From: an uncultured Opitutales bacterium
GTDB lineage: Bacteria > Verrucomicrobiota > Verrucomicrobiia > Opitutales > Intestinicryptomonadaceae
Reading direction: 5' to 3'
Assembly (NCBI GenBank): GCA_900546565.1
Contig: URDC01000013.1
Span: forward strand, 1 to 36,576
DNA length: 36,576 nucleotides
A program made the position numbers and the translations under genes. Positions within the stretch are counted from its first letter, which is position 1, and each line of letters opens with the position of its first letter. This document shows positions 7,907 to 17,348 of the stretch, in pieces. Below the pieces are notes generated by a model, which worked only from the letters and a program-made list of their open reading frames with translations, was not told the origin of the DNA and did not search any database.

Positions 7907-8455
7907 ATGAAAAAAGTAATCACAATTCTCGCGGCTATTTCGGCCTTTTCGATTCTTAACGCGGCTCAGTCGATATTCTATGTAGATATGGCGAAAGTCT
8001 ACCAAAGCTTCTACAAGGCAAAAGAGGCAGCCGCGCAAATAAATGCGTCCGCCGAAACAACAAAGAACGAATTGCAGAAAATGGACGAAAAGCGTCAGGC
8101 TTTGGTCAAGGAATTGCAGGCGGTTCAGGAAAAAGCGAAGAATCCCGCTTTGACGAAAGAGGCGCAGCAGAAGATTTTGGAAACCGAAGGACAGCCCAAG
8201 TTCGTGGAATTGCAGAAAATCGAAACCGACATGAAAAACATTTCCGAGCAGGCAAGAACGCGTTTGCGTGAAAGCGCGCAGCGCATTCAGCAGGTTCACT
8301 TCGAGGAAATTTCGAAGGAAGTCGAAAAGCTTGCCAAGGAAAAGAAAGCCGATTTCGTTTTGGCTAAGACAATCTGCCTGTTTGCCAAGCCCGAATTCGA
8401 CCTTTCCGACGAGCTTATTAAGCGCATAAACGCGAGTGCGCCCGCCGCGAAATAA
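7907..8455 (+). CDS. Periplasmic OmpH/Skp family chaperone
   Basis: This 182-residue protein fits Skp, a trimeric periplasmic chaperone with coiled-coil arms that carries unfolded outer membrane proteins to BamA. It has a signal peptide (residues 1-20, MKKVITILAAISAFSILNAA), a short beta segment SIFYVDMAKVYQSF typical of the family, and a long charged coiled coil (about 40-145). A second beta segment, ADFVLAKTICLFAKPEFDLSDELIKRIN, is diagnostic of the Skp/OmpH fold. It follows bamA by 83 bases. The leader is A-rich with no Shine-Dalgarno. The family is clear; the exact gene name is less certain. Confidence 0.92.
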   Translation: MKKVITILAAISAFSILNAAQSIFYVDMAKVYQSFYKAKEAAAQINASAETTKNELQKMDEKRQALVKELQAVQEKAKNPALTKEAQQKILETEGQPKFVELQKIETDMKNISEQARTRLRESAQRIQQVHFEEISKEVEKLAKEKKADFVLAKTICLFAKPEFDLSDELIKRINASAPAAK

Positions 8456-8537
8456 CGCGCCGAGTGTTTCGGACTTCCAAGTTTTTACAGCTTTTTGTGG
8501 CGGCGTAGGCGCGGGTGTCTTGCCGCCCGATTTTTTT

Positions 8538-8786
8538 ATGAAGGTCGGTTCGGTTTTTGATTCGGTTATCGCGTGCGCGGCGAGTTTCTGCGTGCCTGGG
8601 GTGGGGCAGGTTTTCAGACTGCGCTACAAGTTTGCGGCGGCGTGTTTTTTTGCGGTCGTGGCGGGTTATATTTTATTCCCGCCCGCGGGGCTTGCAGCCC
8701 ATATTTTTTCGGCGGTCGATGCGTGGTTCGAAGGCGGCGTTTTTCGCAGGCGCGGTGCAGGCGGAGCGGGTTCGGGCAAAAACTAA
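8538..8786 (+). CDS. Small hydrophobic membrane protein, unknown function
   Basis: I do not recognise this gene with confidence. From the ATG at 8538 it gives 82 residues with two hydrophobic segments: about 5-20, ending in CVPGVGQVF, and about 27-55. The PGxGQ-F pattern followed by a basic loop and a second helix resembles small TM2-like membrane proteins (PGLGQ-F/Y type). The C-terminus is Arg/Gly-rich. An earlier in-frame ATG at 8436 would overlap the Skp gene and is less likely. It sits between skp and lptB, so an envelope location is plausible, but no function should be assigned. Confidence 0.5.
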   Translation: MKVGSVFDSVIACAASFCVPGVGQVFRLRYKFAAACFFAVVAGYILFPPAGLAAHIFSAVDAWFEGGVFRRRGAGGAGSGKN

Positions 8787-8831
8787 AATTGGCAATCAAA
8801 AGTGTTGCAAGAAAGCAGCGTTTTTTGGTAG

Positions 8832-9581
8832 ATGTTTGCCATGGATTCAATGAATGAAAAAAAGTCGATACGGACTGAAAAGCTTGTCAAGGAATACGGC
8901 AAGCGGCGCGTGGTAAAGGGCGTCGACATAGAGGTTTCGGCGGGCGAAATTGTCGGACTTTTGGGCCCCAACGGCGCGGGCAAGACAACAAGTTTTTATA
9001 TGATTGTGGGGCTTGTTCCCGCAACCGAAGGGCGCGTGTTCTTAAACGGCAAAGACGTTGCAGGCGTGCCCATGTACAGGCGCGCGCGTATGGGCATTGG
9101 CTATTTGCCGCAGGAGGCGTCGATTTTCAGGAAGCTCACGGTTTACGAAAACATTTTGGCGGTAGCCGAAACGCTCGCGATACCGCGCAGGCAACTGAAA
9201 GACTATTCAATGGGTATGCTCGAAAAGCTCAATTTGAGCCATTTGGCAGGCCAAATGGCGTTCACGCTTTCGGGCGGCGAGCGCAGGCGTTTGGAGATTG
9301 CCCGCGCCCTCACGACAAAGCCCGACTTTTTGCTTATGGACGAACCGTTTAGCGGCGTCGATCCCATAAGCGTCGCCGAAGTTCAGGACATTGTCCGCGG
9401 GCTTAAACGCGAAAATATAGGAGTTTTGATTACCGACCACAACGTGCGCGAAACGCTCAGCATTGTCGACAGGGCGTATCTGATTTGCGAAGGCTCGGTT
9501 TTATGCGCAGGCACGAGCGACTTTTTGGTCAACGACGAACAAGCGCGCAAACTTTATCTGGGCGAAAATTTTTCGATGTAA
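8832..9581 (+). CDS. lptB: LPS export ABC transporter ATP-binding protein
   Basis: LptB powers extraction of lipopolysaccharide from the inner membrane with LptFG. The 249 residues show a complete ABC ATPase: Walker A GPNGAGKT (45-52), Q-loop YLPQEASIF (91-99), signature LSGGE (146-150), Walker B LLMDEP (167-172) and the switch His203 within ITDHNVRET, a sequence characteristic of LptB. In-frame ATGs at 8832, 8841 and 8850 are all possible starts; the family N-terminus fits any of them. LptF/G/A/C are not nearby. hprK follows after 28 bases, an association seen in other Gram-negative bacteria. Confidence 0.95.
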   Translation: MFAMDSMNEKKSIRTEKLVKEYGKRRVVKGVDIEVSAGEIVGLLGPNGAGKTTSFYMIVGLVPATEGRVFLNGKDVAGVPMYRRARMGIGYLPQEASIFRKLTVYENILAVAETLAIPRRQLKDYSMGMLEKLNLSHLAGQMAFTLSGGERRRLEIARALTTKPDFLLMDEPFSGVDPISVAEVQDIVRGLKRENIGVLITDHNVRETLSIVDRAYLICEGSVLCAGTSDFLVNDEQARKLYLGENFSM

Positions 9582-9609
9582 GAATTTTTCAAAAAAACGG
9601 GGCTCGAAA

Positions 9610-10578
9610 ATGGACATAAAATTAAACAACATAAAACAGCCCGAGGAAATTTCGGTGAGAAAGTTTTTCGAAGTCTTCAAAGACTTGACGGGGCTCGAAA
9701 TTTTGGCGGGCGAAGGCGGCTTGGACAGGATTATTTTCGAGCCGAGCATAAACCGTCCCGCGCTCGCGATTACGGGGTATTTCAAGAACTTCGCCTCGAA
9801 GCGAATCCAGCTTTTCGGAGCTGGCGAAATGTCGTATATGTGCGACATGTCCGACGACAGGCAGAGGACGGTTTTGGAGAAAATGGTGAAGCTCGAAATT
9901 CCGTGCATAATAATTTCGCGCAATCTCGCGCCCACGCAGCCAATGTTGGAAGCCGCACAGAAATTCAACCTGCCGCTTTTGCGCACGAAGATGAAGTCGA
10001 AGGAGTTTTCCGCCGACATAATCGTGCGCATAGACAGAATGTTTGCGCCGACTACTTCGATTCACGGAACGCTAATCGACATTCAGGGCATAGGAACTCT
10101 CATTCGCGGCGACAGCGGCATAGGCAAGAGCGAATGCGCGCTCGCGCTAATCGACAAGGGGCACTCGCTCGTCGCCGACGACTACGTTTATTGCGTCAAG
10201 GTAAACGACCACAAAGTGCTCGGCAAGGGACGCGAAATCAGCCGCGGGTATATGGAGTGCCGCGGAATCGGCATTATCAACGTGGCGGAGCTTTTCGGCA
10301 TAAAATGCGTGCGAATGGAAAAGTCTATCGACATAATAGTGTCGTTCGTCGAATGGCAAAAGGGAATTGTCGAGGACAGAACAGGGTTGGAGACAAAGTA
10401 TTTCGACATTCTCGGAATCCCTATTCCGCATTTCATAATTCCGGTGCGCCCGGGGCGCGATATGGCGCGTTTGGTGGAGGTCGCCGCGCGCGTGCAGGCG
10501 TTGCGCCAAATGGGGCACGACGGGGCGAAGACTTTCAACGACAGGCTCATCGCCCATATGGCGAGTATGCAAAAATAA
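9610..10578 (+). CDS. hprK: HPr kinase/phosphorylase
   Basis: HprK phosphorylates and dephosphorylates Ser46 of the phosphocarrier HPr, linking metabolite levels to regulation. The 322 residues contain an N-terminal regulatory domain (to about 135). The catalytic domain has His152 in IHGTL, the Walker A GDSGIGKS (167-174), VADDYV (188-193) and the HprK signature MECRGIGIINV (215-225). The length matches the family (about 310-330). It is preceded by lptB and followed after 18 bases by metH. No HPr or PTS enzyme gene is in the window; in Gram-negative bacteria HprK commonly acts in an incomplete, regulatory PTS. Confidence 0.95.
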   Translation: MDIKLNNIKQPEEISVRKFFEVFKDLTGLEILAGEGGLDRIIFEPSINRPALAITGYFKNFASKRIQLFGAGEMSYMCDMSDDRQRTVLEKMVKLEIPCIIISRNLAPTQPMLEAAQKFNLPLLRTKMKSKEFSADIIVRIDRMFAPTTSIHGTLIDIQGIGTLIRGDSGIGKSECALALIDKGHSLVADDYVYCVKVNDHKVLGKGREISRGYMECRGIGIINVAELFGIKCVRMEKSIDIIVSFVEWQKGIVEDRTGLETKYFDILGIPIPHFIIPVRPGRDMARLVEVAARVQALRQMGHDGAKTFNDRLIAHMASMQK

Positions 10579-10596
10579 TTTTCACGATTTTTTGAA

Positions 10597-13500
10597 ATGT
10601 TGAACTTTACGGAACGCGGCGAAAAATTAAAGACGCTTTTACAAAGGCGCATTGTGTTTCTCGACGGCGGAATGGGCACGCTCGTGCAGCGTCAGGGACT
10701 CTGCGAGCGTGACTACCGCGCGGGTTGCGAAGAGCTGGAAAAGTCCGAACACGAGCTTTTGGGCGACAACGACCTGCTCAATCTCACCCGCCCCGATGTG
10801 ATTGAAAATATCCATTTCGATTACTATATGGCGGGCGCGGATATTGCAACGGCGAACACTTTCGCGCTCACAAATGTTGCGCAGTCCGACTACGGAATTT
10901 CCGACGGGCTTATCGACGGGCTAAACCGCCGCGCCGTCGGCGTCGCGCGCCGCGCCGCCGCGCGGGCCGCCGAAAAGCTCGGCAAAGACGCGGGCGAATT
11001 TTTTGTCGCCGGCTCAATCGGCCCGATGAACAAGGCTGCGAGCATTGCCTGCGATGTCGAAGACGCGTCGAAACGCGCGATTGATTTCGACACGCTCGCG
11101 AACGCGTATTACGCGCAAATGCGCTCGCTTTTCGAGGCGGGGGCGGATTTGTTCCTTTTGGAGACGTCGATTGACACGCTCAACGTGAAAGCCGCAGTCT
11201 ATGCGTATTTGACGCTCTCGCAGGAGCGCGGAGTCCGCGTGCCGATAGCCGTTAGCATGACGGTTTCGGACTCGTCGGGGCGCATTTTAAGCGGACAGAC
11301 AATCGAGGCGTTTTACGCGAGCATCCGCCACTGCGAGCCGCTTTTTGTGGGGCTTAACTGTTCGCTTGGCGCGGAAAAAATGCGTCCGTATATCGAGACG
11401 TTCGACAGGGTTGCGGAATGCTTTACGCACTGCTATCCGAACGCGGGCATGCCGAATCCGCTTTCGGAATTCGGCTACGACCAAATGCCCGCCGACTTCG
11501 CCCGTTATATGCGCGACTATGCCGCCGACGGTTTGCTGAACGTAATGGGCGGGTGCTGCGGCACTACGCCCGCGCACATCGCAGCCCTTGTCGAAGCCTG
11601 CCGCGCTTTTGCGCCGCGCAAGCCGCGGCAACGAAGCCGCGCGTTAATGCTTTCGGGTCTTGAACCGTTTACTATTCGCGAAAAGAACGCGCCGTTTGTC
11701 TTTGTGGGCGAGCGCACGAACGTTATGGGCTCGCCCGCGTTCAGGAAGATGATTAAGCAGGGGCGTTTTAGCGACGCGCTTTCGGTCGCCCGCAATCAGG
11801 TCGAAAACGGGGCAAATCTGATAGACGTAAATTTCGACGAAGGCATGCTCGATTCGCCCGCGTGCATGACGAAGTTTTTAAATCTTGCGGGAGCCGAACC
11901 CGAAATCGCCCGCGTGCCGATTATGATAGACTCGTCAGACTGGAACACGATTGTGGCGGGGCTCAAATGTGTTCAGGGCAAGTGCATTGTAAATTCGATA
12001 AGCCTCAAAGAGGGAGAGGAAAAATTTTTAAGCCACGCGAGGGAGCTTAAAAAGTTCGGAGCGGCGGCGATTGTAATGGCGTTCGACGAAGAGGGGCAGG
12101 CGTCGACGCTCGACCGCAGGATTTCGGTGTGCCAACGCGCCTACAAGCTGCTTGTCGAAAAAGCGGAATTCGCGCCCGAAGACATAATTTTCGACGCCAA
12201 CGTTTTGACCGTCGCAACGGGCATGGCCGAACACGACAGCTACGGAATCGACTTCATCAAGGCTGTGGCGGAAATCAAGCGCACGTGCCCGTTTGCGCGG
12301 ACGAGCGCGGGGGTCAGCAACATCAGTTTTTCGCTGCGCGGCAACAACCCCGTCAGGGAGGCAATGCACAGTGTCTTCCTTTACCACGCGCGCGCGGCGG
12401 GGCTTGATATGGGCATTGTAAACGCGGGAATGCTCGCCAACTACGACGACATCGACCCGAAGCTCAGGGACGCCGTCGAGGCGGTTATCTTAAACACTTC
12501 CGCGGACGCCACCGAAAAGCTTTTGGCGATTTCGGACTCCTTCAAAGCCGACGCCGCCGAGCACAAGAACCGCGCGGAATCGGACTTCGACTCGCTGCCT
12601 TGGGAGGAGAAGCTGCGCGTGGCGTTTGTCAAGGGGCTTGACGACAAGGCGGAGGCTCTGGCGTTGCATTTCTACGGGGAAAAGAAGAGCGCGTTGCGTG
12701 TAATCGAAGAGGATTTGATGGGCGCGATGAAGCACGTCGGCGAGCTTTTCGGCGCGGGCAAAATGTTTCTGCCGCAGGTCGTAAAAAGCGCGAGGGTCAT
12801 GAAGCGCGCGGTGGCGGCACTCGAACCGTTTATGGAGTCCGCCTCGAAGCGCGGCAGCGCGAAAATCGTAATTGCCACCGTCAAGGGCGACGTCCACGAC
12901 ATCGGCAAAAATATCGTGCGCGTCGTGCTTTCGTGCAACGGGTTCAACGTTATCGATTTGGGCGTTATGGTAGAGCCCGAAAGGATTTTGGAGGCCGCGC
13001 AGGACGCCGATTTGGTCGGGCTTAGCGGGCTTATCACGCCGTCGCTCGACGAAATGGCGAATGTGTTGAAACTCTTCGAAAAAAATTCGGTGCACCTGCC
13101 CGTGCTCGTTGGGGGAGCTACTACGAGCGAGCTGCACACCGCCGTCAAGCTTGCGCCGCTTTATTCGGGCATTGTCCAGCGCGTGGGCGATGCGAGTCTC
13201 GTTTCGGGCGTTTGCGCCAATTTGCTCGGGACTTCGGGGCGGGCTTACAAGCTGAAAGTGCTCGACTCGCAGAGGAAGATTCGCGACGATTTCGAGCGCA
13301 AGTCGGCGGCTGTCGACGGCAGGATTCTGCCGTTTGCCGAAGCGGAAAAACGCGCGCACAAGTATGTAGCCCCCGCAGACAAGCCGCGCCCGTTCTCGGG
13401 GGTGCGCACGTTGGAGGTGTCGCTTGCGGACGTCGAAAAATATATGCCGTGGCACATATTTTTCAGAACGTGGGGCGTCGACAAAAACGCGCGTGAAAAA

Positions 13501-14250
13501 CACTCAGACTTTTTTAACGATGTCGCGAAGCTTTTTGCGGAGCTTTCGAAAGTGGCGAAGCCGAAGATTCGCGCGGGGATTTTCGACGCGCGTTCGCAAG
13601 ACGGGAGCGTCGCGCTTTTCGGCGGGGACGGGCGCGAGCTTGAACGGCTGTATTTTGTGCGCAACCAGATTCCGAATGCCGACGGCGAATGCGTGTCAGT
13701 GGCGGACTTTGTCGGCGGCGCGGACTCGCCCAAGCCCGACTTTATGGGCGTTTACGCTGCTACGGTCGGCACTCAGGCTCAGGAGTTTGTCGAGGCGTTC
13801 GAGCGTGCCGGCGACGAATATTCGGCTATAATTGCGCGCTCGCTTTGCGACTGCGCCGCCGAGGCGGTTTCGGAATATGTGCGCGTGGAGGTCTTCAAAA
13901 TCCGCGCCCACAGGCATTCGGCGGGGTGTTCGTGCCCCGCGTGCGAGGGCGCGGAAAGCGTCAACAACGGCATTTGCGTGGCTTGCGGCTATGCGTCTAT
14001 GCCCGACCACTCGCAGAAGGCGAAGTTCGAAAAGCTGCTCGATTTAAAGCGCGAGCTCGGCGTGGAGCTGACTTCGTCGTTTATGATGACGCCTGTTTCG
14101 AGCGTGGCGGCGGTTTGGGTTGCGAATCCGTCGGCGAAGTATGTCGAGTTCGCCTCGATTACGCGCGAGCAGGTTGCGGCGATTGCCAAAAGGGAGGGGG
14201 TCGACGCCGCGCGGCTTGAAAGGTTTATGTCGATAAGTCCCGTAGACTAG
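10597..14250 (+). CDS. metH: Cobalamin-dependent methionine synthase, unusual activation domain
   Basis: MetH transfers a methyl group from methyltetrahydrofolate to homocysteine via cobalamin. All four modules are present in 1217 residues. The homocysteine domain has zinc ligands Cys255, Cys320 and Cys321 (GLNCS, GGCCGT). The folate domain begins around 360 (FVFVGERTNVMGS). The cobalamin domain has His767 in DVHDIGKN as lower ligand. A C-terminal activation domain runs from about 890. The oddity is in the activation domain: where E. coli MetH has RPAPGYP, which binds S-adenosylmethionine, this protein reads GICVACGYASMPDH (1125-1138), losing the Arg. A cluster of Cys1111, 1113, 1116, 1127 and 1130 occupies the preceding segment. 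The rest of that domain (SSFMM, KYVEFASITREQV) is conserved. It lies between hprK and rodA with small gaps. Confidence 0.95.
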   Translation: MLNFTERGEKLKTLLQRRIVFLDGGMGTLVQRQGLCERDYRAGCEELEKSEHELLGDNDLLNLTRPDVIENIHFDYYMAGADIATANTFALTNVAQSDYGISDGLIDGLNRRAVGVARRAAARAAEKLGKDAGEFFVAGSIGPMNKAASIACDVEDASKRAIDFDTLANAYYAQMRSLFEAGADLFLLETSIDTLNVKAAVYAYLTLSQERGVRVPIAVSMTVSDSSGRILSGQTIEAFYASIRHCEPLFVGLNCSLGAEKMRPYIETFDRVAECFTHCYPNAGMPNPLSEFGYDQMPADFARYMRDYAADGLLNVMGGCCGTTPAHIAALVEACRAFAPRKPRQRSRALMLSGLEPFTIREKNAPFVFVGERTNVMGSPAFRKMIKQGRFSDALSVARNQVENGANLIDVNFDEGMLDSPACMTKFLNLAGAEPEIARVPIMIDSSDWNTIVAGLKCVQGKCIVNSISLKEGEEKFLSHARELKKFGAAAIVMAFDEEGQASTLDRRISVCQRAYKLLVEKAEFAPEDIIFDANVLTVATGMAEHDSYGIDFIKAVAEIKRTCPFARTSAGVSNISFSLRGNNPVREAMHSVFLYHARAAGLDMGIVNAGMLANYDDIDPKLRDAVEAVILNTSADATEKLLAISDSFKADAAEHKNRAESDFDSLPWEEKLRVAFVKGLDDKAEALALHFYGEKKSALRVIEEDLMGAMKHVGELFGAGKMFLPQVVKSARVMKRAVAALEPFMESASKRGSAKIVIATVKGDVHDIGKNIVRVVLSCNGFNVIDLGVMVEPERILEAAQDADLVGLSGLITPSLDEMANVLKLFEKNSVHLPVLVGGATTSELHTAVKLAPLYSGIVQRVGDASLVSGVCANLLGTSGRAYKLKVLDSQRKIRDDFERKSAAVDGRILPFAEAEKRAHKYVAPADKPRPFSGVRTLEVSLADVEKYMPWHIFFRTWGVDKNAREKHSDFFNDVAKLFAELSKVAKPKIRAGIFDARSQDGSVALFGGDGRELERLYFVRNQIPNADGECVSVADFVGGADSPKPDFMGVYAATVGTQAQEFVEAFERAGDEYSAIIARSLCDCAAEAVSEYVRVEVFKIRAHRHSAGCSCPACEGAESVNNGICVACGYASMPDHSQKAKFEKLLDLKRELGVELTSSFMMTPVSSVAAVWVANPSAKYVEFASITREQVAAIAKREGVDAARLERFMSISPVD

Positions 14251-14258
14251 GCAGGCAG

Positions 14259-15554
14259 ATGAATTTTAAGGACACACATTTGGCGAGGATTTTGAGCCGG
14301 CGCACGCATACGTCGGACTTTGTCGTGCCAGTGTGCGTGCTGCTGCTTTTTCTGCTGGGGGTGGCGTTTATCTATTCGGCGCAGAGCTATACGTCGGACG
14401 ACATTCCGCTTATGCGCCAGTTTTGGGTAAAGCAGATTTTCTATTTTGTCGCGCTCGGCGTGCCCGTCTATGCGGTGCTTGCCTATGTCGACTACAAGTG
14501 GCTTTACCAGAATGCGCACTGGGTTTATCTGGCGTCGATTGCGCTGCTCGTGCCGCTTGTGTTGAAGGAAGTTCTGAATTTGCCGATACCGTTTGTGCAG
14601 TCGCGCTACAACGCGACGCGCTGGATTGACTTTGGGTTCTTTTCGATTCAGCCGTCGGAATTCGCCAAAATCGGGACGTGCGTTATGGCGGCGGCGGTGC
14701 TTGCCCGAAACAAAGTCGGCAATTTCGATTCGCGCAAAGACTCGATTTTATTTTGGATAAAGCTTGCTTTAATATTCGCAATTCCTATATTGCTTATATT
14801 TTTACAGCCCGACTTGGGGTCGGCTCTCGTATTTCCTCCAATGTTGTTTTCAATGCTTCTTATATCGGGGTTGCCAAAGCGGTTTTTTGTGCTGGCGGTT
14901 GCGGTTTTCGCAATCGCGGTCTCGCTTGTTGCCGTCGATGTGGCGGGCTACTACAACTTCTTGCAGGCAAACAACCTTTCCGCGCGCGAGGCCGCAAGCC
15001 AAAACGCATACGGAACATCGGGGGCGTTTAATCTGCCCATAAAGGATTACCAGCGCAACCGAATTTTGGCGTTCGTCAAACCCGACGCGGTCGACAGAAA
15101 CGGAACGGAAATTACGTGGAACCAGCGTCAGAGCCTGATTTCGGTCGGCTCGGGCGGACTGCTTGGCAAGGGCTTTACGGAGGGAACGCAGGCAAAGCTC
15201 GGGTATCTGCCTTCGAGCGTCGCCTACAACGACTTCATATTTTCGGTGGTTGCCGAGGAAAGCGGATTTCTGGGCGGGTGTCTGGCAATCCTGCTTATGG
15301 CTATAATAGTGGCTTTCGGTTGCGTGCGGGCAGCTCAGGTTTCGCGCGACAAATTCGGGCAGTATTTGGCCATCGGCATTGCTGCAATTTTAATGACACA
15401 CTCTTTTATCAACGTGGGAATGACCATAGGCATCATGCCTATTACGGGACTCCCGCTGCCAATGTTAAGTTATGGCGGAACTTTTGTGCTTACTTGTTGT
15501 ATTTTACTCGGAATCGTCCAGAGCGTTTTCCGACACAGACGCGAGTATATCTAA
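14259..15554 (+). CDS. rodA: SEDS peptidoglycan glycosyltransferase RodA
   Basis: RodA polymerises glycan strands for cell elongation together with a class B PBP. The 431-residue protein is almost entirely membrane-spanning (about ten helices). It carries SEDS motifs: RWIDFGFFSIQPSEFAKIG, LQPDLGSALV, and the C-terminal NVGMTIGIMPITGLPLP followed by MLSYGG. The essential extracellular Asp is present in the YNDFIFSVVAEESG loop. The RodA type is favoured over FtsW by this GIMPITGLPLP form, although the paralogues are alike. It begins 8 bases after metH. No mreBCD or PBP2 gene is alongside, though they often precede rodA; rng follows, as it often follows the mre genes. Confidence 0.92.
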   Translation: MNFKDTHLARILSRRTHTSDFVVPVCVLLLFLLGVAFIYSAQSYTSDDIPLMRQFWVKQIFYFVALGVPVYAVLAYVDYKWLYQNAHWVYLASIALLVPLVLKEVLNLPIPFVQSRYNATRWIDFGFFSIQPSEFAKIGTCVMAAAVLARNKVGNFDSRKDSILFWIKLALIFAIPILLIFLQPDLGSALVFPPMLFSMLLISGLPKRFFVLAVAVFAIAVSLVAVDVAGYYNFLQANNLSAREAASQNAYGTSGAFNLPIKDYQRNRILAFVKPDAVDRNGTEITWNQRQSLISVGSGGLLGKGFTEGTQAKLGYLPSSVAYNDFIFSVVAEESGFLGGCLAILLMAIIVAFGCVRAAQVSRDKFGQYLAIGIAAILMTHSFINVGMTIGIMPITGLPLPMLSYGGTFVLTCCILLGIVQSVFRHRREYI

Positions 15555-15580
15555 AAGTTTCGCCGAAGAATCGCGAAACA

Positions 15581-17320
15581 ATGAAACAGGGAAAACAAAA
15601 CCAAGATTTAAACGAAGTAGACATATCGCTTACAAAACGCCCTCCCGAGGAGGTCGTAGAGCCTATCTCCGAGGAGCAGCTCAATATGGAGGCGAAGTTG
15701 CGCGCAAAAAAGCGTCCGTTTTTGGAGAAGATTTTGCGCATGCTTAAACGCGAAGACGCGCCCTTCCGCGAAATCGTCATAAACGTAGAGCCGTTCGAAA
15801 CGCGCGTTGCGCTGCTCGAAGACGGCGTGTTGCAGAAGTTCGAAATCGAACGCGTCGGCGACGAGAGTATGGTAAGCGCAATCTTCAAAGGTAAAATCCA
15901 GAATCTCGAACCGGGGCTGAAAGCGGCGTTTGTCGATATCGGACAGCAGAAGAACGCGTTCCTGCACTATTGGGATATTTTCCCGACTTCGACGCCCGAC
16001 AATTCCTACGAAATCGTCCGCGAAAACCGCAGCAAGGAGCAGCAGAAAAACGCTCAGCAGAAGTTTTCGGCAAAGGACATCCCCGAAAAATTCCCCATCG
16101 GCACCGAGATAATCGTCCAGATTACGAAGACGCAGATAGGCACGAAAGGCCCGAGAATCACGACGAACATCGCAATCCCCGGACGCTATTTGGTGCTTAT
16201 GCCCTACGCGGGACAGTGCGGAATTTCGCGCAAAATCGAAGACAAAAAGGAGCGCGACCGCATCAAGAAAATCTTGCGTTCCATGAAAATTCCCGAGGGT
16301 ATGGGCGTGATTGTGCGCACCGCCGGTCAGGGCAAGCGTTGGACTTACTTTGTGCGCGACTTGCACATGCTGCTCAATGTTTGGAAGAAAATCCAGCAGA
16401 GAATCGAGTCTGCACCCGCGCCCGCCATGATTTACAAAGAGCCCGACCTCATCGAGCGCACCGTGCGCGACTTCCTCACCGAGCAGACCGACAGAATCCT
16501 CATCGACAGCCGCGAACACTACGACCGCATTATGCGCTCGGTCTCGGAAATTTCGCGCCGCGCCCGCGGGAAAATCCAGCTCTTCAAGGAAAACATTCCG
16601 ATTTTCGAACGCTACAATATCGAACGCCAAATCGCGCAGACTTTCCAGCGGCGCGTTCCGCTGCCCTCGGGCGGGGAAATCGTCATCGACGAAACCGAGG
16701 CGTTGGTTGCAATCGACGTCAACACGGGTTCGCACAAGGGCAAGAGCGACGACGGCAAGGACTTTATCTTGCAGGCCAATTTGGAGGCGGTTACCGAGGC
16801 GGCGCGTCAGGTGCGCCTGCGCAACCTCGGCGGTTTGGTGATTATCGACACCATCGATATGAAAAGCCGCAAGGACCGTCAGGCGGTCTACAAAAAGCTC
16901 AAAGAGGAAATGGAAAAAGACAAGGCAAAGAGTCAAGTTCTGCCCATTTCGCAGCTCGGCATTATGCAGATGACGCGCCAACGCCACGCCCAGAGCAACG
17001 CAAGCGGCATTTACACAACCTGCCCGTATTGCGGCGGCAAGGGCATTGTGAAGTCGGCGCGGACGATGAGCGCGGAAATCCAGCGCAAAATCGTCTTCGC
17101 GTGCCGCAGTTTGAGGGAGTCGATTGACGACGCAAAGGAAATTTCGCTCGTAATTATGCTCCACCCCGACAACCTCCAACGCTTGCAGAACGAGGATTAC
17201 GTGCACTTGAAGAATCTCGAAAAGGCGTATAACCTGAAACTGACCTTCCGCGCCGACCCGTCCTACCATATGGAGAATTTCAGGATTCAGGACGCCGTCT
17301 CGGGCAGGATTCTCAAATAA
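15581..17320 (+). CDS. rng: Ribonuclease E/G family endoribonuclease
   Basis: RNase E/G enzymes cut single-stranded RNA near 5' monophosphate ends in rRNA maturation and mRNA decay. I start at the ATG at 15581 (579 residues), 26 bases past rodA; the open frame extends upstream only as a shadow within rodA. An N-terminal extension of about 60 charged residues precedes FREIVINVEPFETRVALLEDG. The S1 domain follows (KGKIQNLEPGLKAAFVDIG), then the DNase-I-like catalytic part with metal ligands Asp379 (AIDVNTG) and Asp423 (IIDTIDM). The zinc-link CPYC is at 481-484. There is no long degradosome scaffold, so it resembles RNase G in organisation. Confidence 0.94.
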   Translation: MKQGKQNQDLNEVDISLTKRPPEEVVEPISEEQLNMEAKLRAKKRPFLEKILRMLKREDAPFREIVINVEPFETRVALLEDGVLQKFEIERVGDESMVSAIFKGKIQNLEPGLKAAFVDIGQQKNAFLHYWDIFPTSTPDNSYEIVRENRSKEQQKNAQQKFSAKDIPEKFPIGTEIIVQITKTQIGTKGPRITTNIAIPGRYLVLMPYAGQCGISRKIEDKKERDRIKKILRSMKIPEGMGVIVRTAGQGKRWTYFVRDLHMLLNVWKKIQQRIESAPAPAMIYKEPDLIERTVRDFLTEQTDRILIDSREHYDRIMRSVSEISRRARGKIQLFKENIPIFERYNIERQIAQTFQRRVPLPSGGEIVIDETEALVAIDVNTGSHKGKSDDGKDFILQANLEAVTEAARQVRLRNLGGLVIIDTIDMKSRKDRQAVYKKLKEEMEKDKAKSQVLPISQLGIMQMTRQRHAQSNASGIYTTCPYCGGKGIVKSARTMSAEIQRKIVFACRSLRESIDDAKEISLVIMLHPDNLQRLQNEDYVHLKNLEKAYNLKLTFRADPSYHMENFRIQDAVSGRILK

Positions 17321-17348
17321 CAAAACAGCTTAATTTATCGCAAAAAAT

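Noticed and set aside
10579..10596. Possible cobalamin riboswitch before metH
   Set aside because: Only 18 bases separate hprK and metH, so no room for a riboswitch.
12490..13503. 337-residue antisense open frame over metH
   Set aside because: Shadow of the cobalamin domain region; no supporting signal.
15116..15580. Longer RNase G start inside rodA
   Set aside because: Out-of-frame shadow of rodA with Cys/Arg-rich text; the ATG at 15581 gives a family-like N-terminus.
15608..17323. 571-residue open frame antisense to rng
   Set aside because: Mirror frame of a real gene in GC-rich DNA; no motif or ribosome binding site was seen.
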